Part shown: piece by piece, positions 8,913-19,860 of the stretch
Numbering within the stretch: the stretch's first letter is position 1
Layout of the letters: each line of letters opens with the position of its first letter
Origin: an uncultured SAR116 cluster alpha proteobacterium
GTDB taxonomy: Bacteria > Pseudomonadota > Alphaproteobacteria > Puniceispirillales > Marisalimonadaceae
Length of the DNA stretch: 64,000 nucleotides
Assembly (NCBI GenBank): GCA_902558885.1
Contig: CACEFQ010000003.1
Coordinates: forward strand, 1-64,000
Reading direction: 5' to 3'
Translations under genes and position numbers: made by a program
The notes under the pieces: generated by a model
Database searches by the model: none
What the model was told of the DNA's origin: nothing
Seen by the model: the letters and a program-made list of their open reading frames with translations, nothing else

Positions 8913-10904
8913 TTATTTTTTACCCTTACTAGATTTCTTTGCTGTGGAAGCAGGTTTCTTTGCTTTTATGTTAGAGGTTTTTATTAAATGTCTAATTTCC
9001 ATAGTCGCACTTATTTTACTTTTTCTTCCATCTTCTAGCGTAAATTCTGTGTTGATTGTTGCAGTATCTTTATCAAGATATAAGTCTTTTATTATATCTT
9101 TATACCTACTATTAATTACACTTCTTCTTACTTTTCTCGTTCTGGTTAATTCACCATCATCTGCTTCTAACTCTTTAAATAACAATAAGAATTTCGCAAT
9201 TTTAGTATTATCAGGAAGTTGTTCATTAACTTTTTTGATCTCATCTTCAATAAGTTTGTAAATTTCTTTATGTGCTGCTAGTCCAGTGTATGAAGTAAAA
9301 GGTAATTGCAATTTCTCAGCAAGTTTTGAGACAATAGAAAACCTTATACAAATAATAGCAGTTAAGTATGGTTTTTCAGAGCCAATGACCACAGCTTCTC
9401 CCACATAAGGAGAAAATTTCAATTTGTTTTCTATATTTTGAGGTGAAAATTTAACACCATCTGATTTAACAGCAATATCATTTACTCGATCAAGTACGTT
9501 AAGTCTTCCCTTTTCATCAAAAAAGCCTGCATCCCCGGTATACATCCATCCTTTTTTAATAGTTTCTTTGTAAGCTTTTTCATTATTAAAATATCCAGAA
9601 AACATGCTTGGGTGTTTTGTTATTATTTCACCAAGACCATTTGGATCGGGATCTACAATCTTAACTTCACAATCTGGAAAAGGAACACCTACAGTCTCAC
9701 AATCCATTGTTCCTTCAGGTACATCCTGCAATGTGTAAGCGCCCATAAGTTCAGTCTGTCCATAAAGTTGTCTTAGAGGAATGCCCATAGCAAGAAAGAA
9801 TTTAAATGTTTCAGGACCAATAGCAGACCCGCCAGTGGCTGCAGATTTAACCTTACTAAAGCCTAGTCTATCTTTTAATGAAGAAAATAATAGTTTGTCT
9901 GCTAGAAAATCTCTTTTACCCTGATCAACAGCTTTTAATCCTCTTTCTACCATAGTGTTAAACAACCACTGAGTTATTTTGGGGGCGTCTAAAATTCTTG
10001 ATCTCATGTCAGCTGCAATTTGTTCCCATAATCTAGGAGCCCCAAGCATAAAAGTTGGCCCAACTTCTCTCATGTCTTCCATTGCGGTTTCAGGTCTTTC
10101 AGGAAAATTTACTTTCATACCTCCAACAATATTAAACCCCACACCATAAGTCTGTTCCATTATCCATGGAAATGGTAACACTGAAACGTATTCATCATCC
10201 ACAGACTTTGGATCAACTTTAAGATATCTTATTACATGTTCAATAAACTTAGCCCCTGGAAGCATCGCTAATTTAGGATTTGAGGTTGTTCCAGATGTGG
10301 TGCATAGAATAGCATTTTTTTCACCTGAGATTTTTTCTATCATTTTATTATATTTATTGGGGTCTTTCGATGCGATCTCTTTTCCTTCTTCAATTAAATC
10401 AGCCATGTCTGTAATTTTTGGATCATTCAATTCTTTAAGACCACGACTATCTTCATAGAAAATATTGATTTGATTATTTTTAGGCCTTTTAATAGTTAAT
10501 ATTTTATCCACTTGTTCTTGATCTTCTGCATAAACAAAGTTCACTTTTGCAGCATTCATTAAATAGCCAACTTCTTCATCTAATGTATCTCTATATATAC
10601 CCAAGCTCATTCCACCTATAGCTTGAGCGGCTAGTTCAAAAAATAGCCAGGAAGGTTTGTTATCGCCAATTAAACCAATAACATCGCCCGTCTTGAAACC
10701 TCTTTTAGACAAGCTAAGTCCCAAATATGAAACATTATCATTATACTCTTTCCATGTGATTTCGTTCCAAATACCTAAATCTTTGTCTCTTAAAGCGACT
10801 GTATTTGGTATAGTTTCAGCTCTGTGTTTAAGAATTTTTGGAAGCGTATCGTGAATATTTGTATCTGGATAATTGGACATGACTAACTTTAAATTTAACC
10901 CCAT
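8913..10904 (-). CDS. Long-chain fatty acyl-CoA synthetase-like AMP-binding protein
   Basis: CTTSGTTSNPKLAML, YGQTELMGAYT, GWMYTGDAGFFDEKGRL; first gene of the liv-type operon. Confidence 0.87.
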   Translation of the reverse strand: MGLNLKLVMSNYPDTNIHDTLPKILKHRAETIPNTVALRDKDLGIWNEITWKEYNDNVSYLGLSLSKRGFKTGDVIGLIGDNKPSWLFFELAAQAIGGMSLGIYRDTLDEEVGYLMNAAKVNFVYAEDQEQVDKILTIKRPKNNQINIFYEDSRGLKELNDPKITDMADLIEEGKEIASKDPNKYNKMIEKISGEKNAILCTTSGTTSNPKLAMLPGAKFIEHVIRYLKVDPKSVDDEYVSVLPFPWIMEQTYGVGFNIVGGMKVNFPERPETAMEDMREVGPTFMLGAPRLWEQIAADMRSRILDAPKITQWLFNTMVERGLKAVDQGKRDFLADKLLFSSLKDRLGFSKVKSAATGGSAIGPETFKFFLAMGIPLRQLYGQTELMGAYTLQDVPEGTMDCETVGVPFPDCEVKIVDPDPNGLGEIITKHPSMFSGYFNNEKAYKETIKKGWMYTGDAGFFDEKGRLNVLDRVNDIAVKSDGVKFSPQNIENKLKFSPYVGEAVVIGSEKPYLTAIICIRFSIVSKLAEKLQLPFTSYTGLAAHKEIYKLIEDEIKKVNEQLPDNTKIAKFLLLFKELEADDGELTRTRKVRRSVINSRYKDIIKDLYLDKDTATINTEFTLEDGRKSKISATMEIRHLIKTSNIKAKKPASTAKKSSKGKK

Positions 10905-11133
10905 AAATATTAAATTATCTACTAACTGAGTAAATAATTTACATTAATAAAAATTGATGAGATCAAACTTAGAAATAAGTAACCCCCCCCATATAATTAA
11001 TAGGCTATCCAAAAAAACATTAAAATCAACATAAACTTTAATAAAATTTTAAAAAAATTATATCGCTTATTTTCAATGACTTATTTGGTAAAAAAACTCT
11101 GTTGCCAAATTAAAAATTTAATTAATTTACTTG

Positions 11134-12843
11134 TTAAATAAAAGAATCACCTGTTAACTGAACTATAGATGCTCCTTTTGTAACAATTTTGAAATGAGAT
11201 TCAACCCTAGGCAAAATATGAAAATCAAAAAATTCAGCAGAGATAATCTTACTGTTTAGAAAATTTTCATTTTGAGATTTTTCTGACAATTTTAATTTAG
11301 CTTTAACTTTTCCTTTATGCATTAGCCATCCACCAATTAGATAGCCAAAACCCATCATGTAATCAAAACTAATACATGAAAGCATTTCAGCATCATCTCT
11401 ATTTTCTAAAATAAAATCTAGAGTGTTTGATGCTAAGGCAATCATATTTGACATTTCTTGATTTTGTTCGCAATCAACTTTAATCTCTTCTAAGAATTCT
11501 TTTGTGGTTTTTCCATTATCTCTTATAGTTTTCCTAAACATAAAGTCATTGGCTTGAATGGCATTAGTTCCTTCGTATATTGGTAATATTCTCGCATCTC
11601 TCATAAACTGAGCTGCCCCAGTTTCTTCAATAAATCCCATACCTCCATGAATTTGTAGTCCATTACTTGTAACCTCTTGCGCTAATTCAGTAGACCATCC
11701 TTTGATTATTGGAATTAAAAAACCTTCTTTCAATTTACATTTTTCATTGCCGTTTTGTGCTCTTTCCATAATTTCGGATGAAACTAAAATCAAAGCACGC
11801 ATTGCCTCTGTAAGACTACGCATGGACAAAAGTAGTCTTTTTACATCACCATGGCCTATAATTGGTGTGCCTTTTTCTCTATTAATTGGAGTTCCTTGAA
11901 TTCTTGTGTTTGCGTACTCTAGTGCTTTTTGTCTAGCAGCCTCAGAAATTGCCATCCCTTGAAGTCCAACATCAAACCGTGCTCTATTCATCATAATAAA
12001 CATGTATTCAATGCCTCTACCTTCTTCTCCCAGCATATAACCGATAGCACCTTCATTCTCTCCATAAGACATAACTGCTGTTGGGCTTGCTTTTATACCC
12101 ATCTTATGTTCGATAGATATGCATTTAAGGTCATTTCTAATTGTATAGTCGCCATTTTCATCTTTTAGGAATTTTGGAATTATAAAAGTAGAAATACCTT
12201 TTATACCATCGGGCGCGCCCTCAGTTCTTGCAAGGACCAGATGAATTATATTTTCAGACATATCATGTTCACCATAGGTGATATATATTTTTTGTCCTTT
12301 TATTCTCCAATTCTCACCATCATGCTCAGCTTTAGTTTTTATTGTAGCTAGATCTGTTCCAGACTGAGGTTCTGTTAAATTCATAGTGCCTGTCCAGGCT
12401 CCAGAATTGAACTTGGGTAGATATGTTTTTTTTTCTTCTTCTGTTCCTACAAGAGCAAACGCGTCAATTAATCCTTGGGTCAATAAGCTACATAAAGCAA
12501 AAGACATATTTGCTCCATGCCAATATTCATTAATTGCAGCGCTCATTCTTGCTGGTAATCCCATACCATCATAATTAGAATCACTTGCTACTCCAATCCA
12601 GCCTCCCTTAGCAATTTCTGAAAAGGCATGACTAAATCCTTCAGGTGTTTCAACTTCGTTATCTTGTCGAAGAATGGGATTGTTCTTATCACCAAAATGA
12701 TTTAGGGGTGCTAAGTAGTTATCTGCTAGCTTCCCAGCCTCTGATAGAACTGCGTCAATTGTAGTGTCATCAAGATCCTCATGAGCAGGCAAAAGATTTT
12801 CTAAAACAAACTTTGTATCCTCTAAAGGAGACGTGTAACCCAT
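11134..12843 (-). CDS. Acyl-CoA dehydrogenase, long FadE/DmdC-like type
   Basis: GTMNLTEPQSGTDLATIKTKA, GGMGFIEETGAAQFMRDARILPIYEGTNAIQANDF. Confidence 0.9.
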   Translation of the reverse strand: MGYTSPLEDTKFVLENLLPAHEDLDDTTIDAVLSEAGKLADNYLAPLNHFGDKNNPILRQDNEVETPEGFSHAFSEIAKGGWIGVASDSNYDGMGLPARMSAAINEYWHGANMSFALCSLLTQGLIDAFALVGTEEEKKTYLPKFNSGAWTGTMNLTEPQSGTDLATIKTKAEHDGENWRIKGQKIYITYGEHDMSENIIHLVLARTEGAPDGIKGISTFIIPKFLKDENGDYTIRNDLKCISIEHKMGIKASPTAVMSYGENEGAIGYMLGEEGRGIEYMFIMMNRARFDVGLQGMAISEAARQKALEYANTRIQGTPINREKGTPIIGHGDVKRLLLSMRSLTEAMRALILVSSEIMERAQNGNEKCKLKEGFLIPIIKGWSTELAQEVTSNGLQIHGGMGFIEETGAAQFMRDARILPIYEGTNAIQANDFMFRKTIRDNGKTTKEFLEEIKVDCEQNQEMSNMIALASNTLDFILENRDDAEMLSCISFDYMMGFGYLIGGWLMHKGKVKAKLKLSEKSQNENFLNSKIISAEFFDFHILPRVESHFKIVTKGASIVQLTGDSFI

Positions 12844-12919
12844 TTAAAACTCCGAAATATTTTCATAGTTGATAAAATCAAGTCTTACTATTATGAATAT
12901 TATTAGGAGGAAATCAACT

Positions 12920-14557
12920 ATGTCTGAAATAGAAAATGGTTTAAGTAAAAATAAAGCAAATTACGCCTCATTAAGTCCTTTATCATTTCTAGAAAGAACA
13001 CGAAAAACATTTCCAAATCAAATTGCTATTGAATATAAAGACTATAAATTGACTTACCAGCAAGCTGGTAAAAGATGTGACGCATTAGCAGAACTTGTTA
13101 GAGATAAAAATTATGCTGAAGGAAGTGCAATCGCAGTAATGCTGCCCAATATTCCAGTTATGTGGGAGTGTCATTTTGGTATACCGATGGCAACTAGTGT
13201 CTTGAACGCAATTAACACTAGACTTGATAGTTTCACTGTTCGTTTTATTCTTGAACATGGAGAATCTAAAATGTTCATTTATGATTCTGAATATAGCCAA
13301 ATAGTTGAGAAAGCCGTAGACAATTTAAAAAATCCTCCATTATTGATTGAATATGTCGATAAAATTGCTGGTAATCAAAGGTCTAGTTTTGCCAAGAAAT
13401 TTAACTGTTTGGACTATGAAACAGAATTAGAAAAGTTTATTGGTAGTAAATTTGAACACGTTTTGCCAACTGACGAGTGGAATTCAATTGCTCTCAATTA
13501 CACCTCTGGAACAACGGGCAACCCAAAGGGAGTTGTGTATCACCATCGTGGCGCATATTTGAATGCCATTGGCAACACGCTTACCTGGGATTTACCAATG
13601 CACCCTAAGTATTTATGGACACTTCCTATGTTTCATTGCAATGGATGGTGTTTCCCTTGGACTATTACTGAAAGAGCAGGCACCCATGTTTGTTTAAGAC
13701 AACCAGCTGGAGAATTAATTGTTAAGGCTTTTCAAAGACACAATATAACTCATTTGTGTGGAGCTCCAATTGTAATGCAAATGGTGGCGGATTATTTATT
13801 ACAAAATAAAATATCTCTTAAATCAAAAATTAAAATGATGACAGCTGGTGCTCCTCCTCCAGAGGCTGTTCTAAGCAAAATGGAGACTTGTGGCATTGAC
13901 GTCATACATGTTTATGGTCTTACAGAAATTTATGGGCCTGCAGTTGTCTGCGCATGGCATCCAGAGTGGAACCAATATGACACTTCCGAACAGGCTAAAT
14001 TAAAAGCAAGGCAAGGTGTTGTTTATTCTGTACAAGAAAATATGAAAATTGTAGATCCTAAATCTAAAAAAGAAGTACCAAAAGATGGAATATCATTAGG
14101 TGAAGTCTTTATAAGAGGAAATATAACAATGAAAGGTTACCTTAAAAACAAAAAAGCAACTGATGAAGCTTTTGAAGATGGTTGGTTTCACACAGGTGAC
14201 TTAGGTGTTTGGTATGATGATGGTTATATACAACTTAAGGATAGATCAAAAGATATAATTATATCTGGAGGTGAAAATATTTCCTCCATTGAAGTAGAAG
14301 ATGCTATATATAAACACCCGGATGTTATTGCAGTAGCTGTTGTCGCAAAAGAAGACGAAAAATGGGGCGAGACTCCTTGTGCATTTGTGGAATTAAGTGA
14401 AGGATCTTCAGTTGGAGAAAATGAGTTAAGAGATCATTGTAAATCTTTATTAGCTGGATTTAAGGTGCCTAGATATTTTAATTTTGTGGAGCTTCCAAAA
14501 ACAAGCACAGGAAAAATACAAAAGTTTAAACTAAGAGAACAAGCAAATCTTGTATAA
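12920..14557 (+). CDS. Medium/long-chain acyl-CoA ligase (AMP-binding, AlkK/FadD3-like)
   Basis: NYTSGTTGNPKGVVYHHRGAYLNA, VYGLTEIYGP, GWFHTGDLGVW; start moved to the ATG at 12920 because AGGAGG lies at 12905-12910. Confidence 0.9.
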   Translation: MSEIENGLSKNKANYASLSPLSFLERTRKTFPNQIAIEYKDYKLTYQQAGKRCDALAELVRDKNYAEGSAIAVMLPNIPVMWECHFGIPMATSVLNAINTRLDSFTVRFILEHGESKMFIYDSEYSQIVEKAVDNLKNPPLLIEYVDKIAGNQRSSFAKKFNCLDYETELEKFIGSKFEHVLPTDEWNSIALNYTSGTTGNPKGVVYHHRGAYLNAIGNTLTWDLPMHPKYLWTLPMFHCNGWCFPWTITERAGTHVCLRQPAGELIVKAFQRHNITHLCGAPIVMQMVADYLLQNKISLKSKIKMMTAGAPPPEAVLSKMETCGIDVIHVYGLTEIYGPAVVCAWHPEWNQYDTSEQAKLKARQGVVYSVQENMKIVDPKSKKEVPKDGISLGEVFIRGNITMKGYLKNKKATDEAFEDGWFHTGDLGVWYDDGYIQLKDRSKDIIISGGENISSIEVEDAIYKHPDVIAVAVVAKEDEKWGETPCAFVELSEGSSVGENELRDHCKSLLAGFKVPRYFNFVELPKTSTGKIQKFKLREQANLV

Positions 14558-14558
14558 T

Positions 14559-17500
14559 TTAGCCTACCTTTTTTAAACTCTGGTTATTTAGAATTTTATC
14601 AAAAGATTTGTCCCATTTTTGTTCAGCAATTTTTATATTTTTTTCTTTAACGTGACCATACCCTTTTATTGATAAGGGTATATCAAGGAATTCGATAATT
14701 TTTTTATAATTATTATCATTTAAAATTTTAGATATCTTATCAATAGTAGTGATAGTTTTTTCAGCTAAAGCGCGTTCTTTTTTTCTTTCTAAGGTATATC
14801 CAAATATATCTAATTTTGTTCCTCTTAAAAATTTAAAATAAGACAAAACTTTGAAAATTTTATATACCGAATGACCAAACCTTCTCTTAAGTAGATGACC
14901 TGTATCAGGATCTTTTTTAGAGAACAAAGGTGGTGCTAGATAGTATTCTAATTTTGCGTTTTTATTTTCATTTAAAAAGTTTTGGGCAAAATCTCCACTA
15001 GTATGTAACCTAGCAACTTCATATTCATCTTTGTATCTCATTGCTCTAAATAAAGTAAGGGCAACCTTTCTGGATAGAGGCAATTCTTTTTCTGAATTCT
15101 TCATTTGGTTTTCTTTTTCAATTACTTTTTTTACAATAGAAAGAAAAACTTTTGAGTACTCTTTATTTTGATATTTTTCAAGGATGTCAGAAAAATTATC
15201 TACATATTTATCAATTGATATATTTTCGGACTTTTTTGAGTTTAAGCCCGCTGCAGTAAATACTGATTGAGGTTGTTCGCACAATAATCGTCCCCAATTG
15301 AAAGCCCTTAGGTTTTGTTCAATAGCCACTCCATTCAGCTCTATGGCTTTTTGCAGAGAATCAACCTTTATTGGAAGAAGTTCCTTTTGAGCAGCTATTC
15401 CTAACATCATTATATTTGCAGAAACTGTGTCGCCAACTAAAGCTTCAGCTAAATTGGATATATCAATAAAGTCTATATTTTCAGTTTGAAGATGATTTTC
15501 TAAATGTTTTTTTAATAAGCTATCATCGACAACTGTACCAATGTGAACGCCAGCAACTCCAACTGGCTCTACCCTTCCATTAATTATGGCATTTGTTTTT
15601 GAAGGATTTAGTGTTCTAGTAATAGAAGGAGAAACTGACACAACAGCGTCACACCCCAGAAGTACGTCGGCTGTTTCATTTGGAAGTCTTGCAGATCTGT
15701 TATAAAGTGATTTTTCTTTTCCAATTCTAATTTGACTTGTTACTGCCCCGTTTTTTTGGGCTAATCCGGTAAAATTCATTGATTGTGCAAACAGCTTATC
15801 AATTCGAGCAGCCATAACTATTATAGCAGCAACAGTTGAAACTCCAGTGCCACCAATACCTGCCATTATTACATTCTGAATATTATTTAGGGTTTTCTTA
15901 GGTTTTTTTAAGTAATTAATTATCTCTGGAATTTCTGGAAAATTCTTTTTTTCTTTGATTGAAATACTACCAGCTTGTACACCTATAAAACTTGGACAAA
16001 ATCCTTTTTTACAAGAATAATCCTTATTACAAACACTTTGATCAATTTGTCTTTTAGTTCCATCGAAATGCTCAAAGGGTTTCACAGCTACGCAATTTGA
16101 TTTTTCAGCACAGTCTCCACATCCTTCACAAACATCAGGATTAATGAACATTTTAATTTCTCTATCTTTAATATATCCCCTTTTGCGTCTTCTTCGAAGT
16201 TCTGTTGCACAAGTTTGAACATAAATTATTACTGTAACTCCGGAGATTTTTCTTACTTCTTTTTGAATGTTTATAAGTTCGTCTCTATGAAATATTCCAA
16301 CTTTGTCAGCAAATAATTTTAATTCTTTGAACTGCTCTGGTTCATCCGATACAACATAAATTTTTTTAACACCCTCTGCTTCAAGTTGTTTGGATATTGC
16401 CCATGGAGTTGAGCCACCAATTGCCCTTTGTCCACCTGTCATTGCCACTGCATCATTGTAAAGAATTTTAAATGTAATATTAACATTTGCAGAAACGGCT
16501 GCTCTTATTGCTAAAGAACCAGAGTGAGCATATGTACCGTCACCAATATTTTGAAATGTATGTTTATGATTTGAGAATGGTGCTCTTCCTATCCAATGTC
16601 CACCCTCACCACCCATTTGGCTAAAATTTGTTAATTTTTCAGGATGAAGAAAATATCCAATAGAGTGGCAGCCTATACCTATGCCCACAACTTCTTCGTC
16701 TGGTGTCTTGGTTCCTGTATTGTGAGGGCACCCTGCGCAATACCAAGGTGTTCTTGATGCAACTGGTGGCAAATTACTTCCAATAGCTTCTGCTTTTGTT
16801 TTAGGAATATCAACGCTTATTGAAGACTGTATGACTTTTTTAAGTAAACAATCTGCTATAACATCACTAGATAATTCTGATATCTTAGGGATAAGTTCTT
16901 CTTTAGAGGATGCATCCAACTTTCCAGATAATTGAGGTCTTGCTTTGGAGTTAAAAAGAATATGAGCCACTTGTTCTTCAACAATACTAGCTTTTTCTTC
17001 AATAACTAGAATTTCTTTAAATTCTTCACAAAAATTAATTATTTCTTGATCTATTAATGGCCAAGGAATTTTGCATGCAAAAAGGCCAATTCCACTTTTT
17101 TCAGGATCTTTGATACCAATTTTATCCAAAGCATCAATAGTTTCAGTAGTAGCTTTACCTACTGAAATTATACCTAAGGTCTTTTTTGTTGGATTAAATA
17201 TCACATTATTGATTTTATTTACTTTTATAAAATCTTTAGATGCGGGTACTCTTCTTTTAATCAGGGTAGCTTCTCTATCTAAAGCTGGGTCATGTCTATT
17301 TACATGAACGTTTACTGGGTTATCTAAATTAATTAAACTAGGTCTTAATTTTCCAAGATCTATTACAGAATTTGAATCTGCTGTATCACTAGTAATTTTA
17401 AGGGCAACACATATGCCTGCATGACGTGACAATGCAAAAGCTTGCAGCCCCATTGGTATGACTTCATCTACATTCGCAGGATAAAAAACTGGAATACCTG

Positions 17501-17999
17501 CAGAAATTAGGGATTGTTCTGATTGGTATGCAATTGTAGAACTTTTCCCAATTGGATCATCTGCAACTGCTAATACCATCCCACCTTTTTTGGAAACGCC
17601 ACCCATATTCGCGTGTCTTAAAGCATCCATAGATCTATCTAAACCTGGCCCTTTTCCATACCACATGGAAAAAACACCATCTATTTCAGGTTTGTCATAT
17701 AGACCAAGCATTTGAGTACCCCAAGCTGCAGTGGCAGCTAATTCTTCATTCACTGCTGGTTGAAAAATTATATTGTGTTTTTCAAGATGTTTTTTTGATC
17801 TTCCCAGTTCTAGATCAAGTGTTCCAAGCGGTGAACCTGGGTAACCACTTACATAACCTTGGGTTTGTAATCCATTATCTTTGTCAAATTTTGCTTGCTC
17901 AATTAGAAGACGGACTAATGCTTGAACACCATTCATAAGCGCTAAATCATTGTCCTGAGTAAAACAATCGTCTAATCTAATATTATCAATGTAATTCAA
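14559..17999 (-). CDS. Indolepyruvate ferredoxin oxidoreductase, fused alpha/beta polypeptide
   Basis: YPGSPLGTLD, CAGCPHNTGTK, 4Fe-4S motif CEGCGDCAEKSNC, gamma-type domain MAGIGGTGVSTVAAI; 1146 aa. Confidence 0.92.
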   Translation of the reverse strand: MNYIDNIRLDDCFTQDNDLALMNGVQALVRLLIEQAKFDKDNGLQTQGYVSGYPGSPLGTLDLELGRSKKHLEKHNIIFQPAVNEELAATAAWGTQMLGLYDKPEIDGVFSMWYGKGPGLDRSMDALRHANMGGVSKKGGMVLAVADDPIGKSSTIAYQSEQSLISAGIPVFYPANVDEVIPMGLQAFALSRHAGICVALKITSDTADSNSVIDLGKLRPSLINLDNPVNVHVNRHDPALDREATLIKRRVPASKDFIKVNKINNVIFNPTKKTLGIISVGKATTETIDALDKIGIKDPEKSGIGLFACKIPWPLIDQEIINFCEEFKEILVIEEKASIVEEQVAHILFNSKARPQLSGKLDASSKEELIPKISELSSDVIADCLLKKVIQSSISVDIPKTKAEAIGSNLPPVASRTPWYCAGCPHNTGTKTPDEEVVGIGIGCHSIGYFLHPEKLTNFSQMGGEGGHWIGRAPFSNHKHTFQNIGDGTYAHSGSLAIRAAVSANVNITFKILYNDAVAMTGGQRAIGGSTPWAISKQLEAEGVKKIYVVSDEPEQFKELKLFADKVGIFHRDELINIQKEVRKISGVTVIIYVQTCATELRRRRKRGYIKDREIKMFINPDVCEGCGDCAEKSNCVAVKPFEHFDGTKRQIDQSVCNKDYSCKKGFCPSFIGVQAGSISIKEKKNFPEIPEIINYLKKPKKTLNNIQNVIMAGIGGTGVSTVAAIIVMAARIDKLFAQSMNFTGLAQKNGAVTSQIRIGKEKSLYNRSARLPNETADVLLGCDAVVSVSPSITRTLNPSKTNAIINGRVEPVGVAGVHIGTVVDDSLLKKHLENHLQTENIDFIDISNLAEALVGDTVSANIMMLGIAAQKELLPIKVDSLQKAIELNGVAIEQNLRAFNWGRLLCEQPQSVFTAAGLNSKKSENISIDKYVDNFSDILEKYQNKEYSKVFLSIVKKVIEKENQMKNSEKELPLSRKVALTLFRAMRYKDEYEVARLHTSGDFAQNFLNENKNAKLEYYLAPPLFSKKDPDTGHLLKRRFGHSVYKIFKVLSYFKFLRGTKLDIFGYTLERKKERALAEKTITTIDKISKILNDNNYKKIIEFLDIPLSIKGYGHVKEKNIKIAEQKWDKSFDKILNNQSLKKVG

Positions 18000-18095
18000 T
18001 TCTAACTCAATAAAGTTTTGTATATATATAATTTAAATAATTAAAAAGATTTTAACAAGTAGTAAGAGTAATTAAAGGAAAGGTGATTATTTTTT

Positions 18096-19733
18096 ATGCT
18101 TCAAAAATTGAATAATTTTGAAGAGCTATGTTTAATATTTAAATGGAATATTCCAGAATTTTACAATATAGCATCTGATACAGTTGATCAGGATAATTAT
18201 CAAAATAGGATAGCATTAATTAATTTTTTACAAGACGGCAAGATAGAGGAGTGGTCTTTTGCTGATATAAAAAGATCTGCAAACGAACTAGCTAATGTTT
18301 TTGATCATTTTCATCTTGAGGCCAATGCAAGGGTCGGTATTATTTTAGGTCAATGTCCTGAAACTGCAATCGCACATATGGCTTGCTTTAAGTCTGGAAA
18401 AATTTCAATACCCTTATTTAATTTATTTGGAACAGATGCATTACATTATCGTTTATTAAATTCAAGAGCATCCTTGGTGATTTGCGATAACATTGGCTTA
18501 AATAAAATTTTTGAAATTAAAGATAGATTACCAGATTTAAAAAAAATAATTTGTATAGATAATAATGACGAAAAAAGTAATGTTTTTAATTTCAAAAAGT
18601 TATTAGAACAGGCTTCAGACAGTTATATTACAAAAAAAACAAAATCATCTGATCCAGCTTTAATAATTTATACTTCTGGAACAACAGGGGGACCTAAAGG
18701 TGCCTTGCTCCCTCATAGATCTTTGTTAGGACATATACCAGGAGTAGAAATCCCTCATGAATTTTTATCTTCATCTGAACCAGTTAAAGATTTATTTTGG
18801 ACACCAGCTGACTGGGCATGGATAGGTGGGTTGTTTGATGTGCTCCTTCCAGCATGGCATTTTGGAATTCCTGTAGTAAGTTACAGATCTCAAAAATTCG
18901 ATCCTGAAGTTACTTTTGATTTAATATCTAAGCTAGAAATAAAAAATACTTTCTTGCCACCTACTGCACTAAAAATTATGAAATCGTTTAATCCCTCTAA
19001 AACAGTAAAAGACTTGAAATTAAGAACTGTTGGTTCAGGTGGCGAAGCTCTTGGAGAAGATTTGCTAGAGTGGGGTAAGCAAATTCTAGGGGTTGGTATT
19101 AATGAGTTTTATGGTCAAACAGAATGTAATTTAACAATCTCGAATTGTGGAGCAATTATGCCAACTAAACAAGGCTCTATTGGTAAACCCGTTCCCGGTC
19201 ATGAAGTTAGAATAATTAATGAAAATGGAGAACTTATCAAAGAACCTGGATTAGATGGAGAAATAATAGTCAAATCTGATACCCCTGTATCTTTTTTAAA
19301 ATACTGGGAAAATGATAAAGCAACAAAACAAAAAGTTAAGGATGGTTGGCTCTACACTGGTGATTTTGCGTATAGGGATGAGGAGGGTTATTTTTATTTT
19401 AAAGGTAGAGCAGATGACATTATCAATACCTCAGGTTATAGGGTTGGACCAAGTGAAGTAGAAGATGCTGTACTTTCACACACAAAAGTTAGCATGGTTG
19501 CGGTGATTGGCATTCCAGATAAATTAAGAGGTCAAGTCATCAAAGCTTTTGTTGTTCCTAGGGATCTTAATAATGTTTTAACTCAGAATGAAATATTAAA
19601 AAAATCTATTCAAAATCATGTAAAATTAAAGTTAGCTGCTCACGAATATCCAAGACTTATAGAGTTTGTTTATGAATTACCTTTGACAACTACAGGTAAA
19701 ATTATACGCAAAGATTTGAGAGAAAATAATTAA
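18096..19733 (+). CDS. Acetyl-CoA synthetase-like acyl-CoA ligase
   Basis: IYTSGTTGGPKGALLPHRSLLGH, FYGQTECNL, GWLYTGDFAYRDEEGYFYFKGRADDIINTSGYRVGPSEVE. Confidence 0.9.
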   Translation: MLQKLNNFEELCLIFKWNIPEFYNIASDTVDQDNYQNRIALINFLQDGKIEEWSFADIKRSANELANVFDHFHLEANARVGIILGQCPETAIAHMACFKSGKISIPLFNLFGTDALHYRLLNSRASLVICDNIGLNKIFEIKDRLPDLKKIICIDNNDEKSNVFNFKKLLEQASDSYITKKTKSSDPALIIYTSGTTGGPKGALLPHRSLLGHIPGVEIPHEFLSSSEPVKDLFWTPADWAWIGGLFDVLLPAWHFGIPVVSYRSQKFDPEVTFDLISKLEIKNTFLPPTALKIMKSFNPSKTVKDLKLRTVGSGGEALGEDLLEWGKQILGVGINEFYGQTECNLTISNCGAIMPTKQGSIGKPVPGHEVRIINENGELIKEPGLDGEIIVKSDTPVSFLKYWENDKATKQKVKDGWLYTGDFAYRDEEGYFYFKGRADDIINTSGYRVGPSEVEDAVLSHTKVSMVAVIGIPDKLRGQVIKAFVVPRDLNNVLTQNEILKKSIQNHVKLKLAAHEYPRLIEFVYELPLTTTGKIIRKDLRENN

Positions 19734-19860
19734 TAAATTATAGATTTATTTTGACTGATTGTGCAAATATTTATTCTTTAATGCTTTTAATTAGATAAAT
19801 TTATATTTTTAAGGTTTAAGAAATAAGCTATGATAATTAAAATTATTTTAAGGAATTTAA

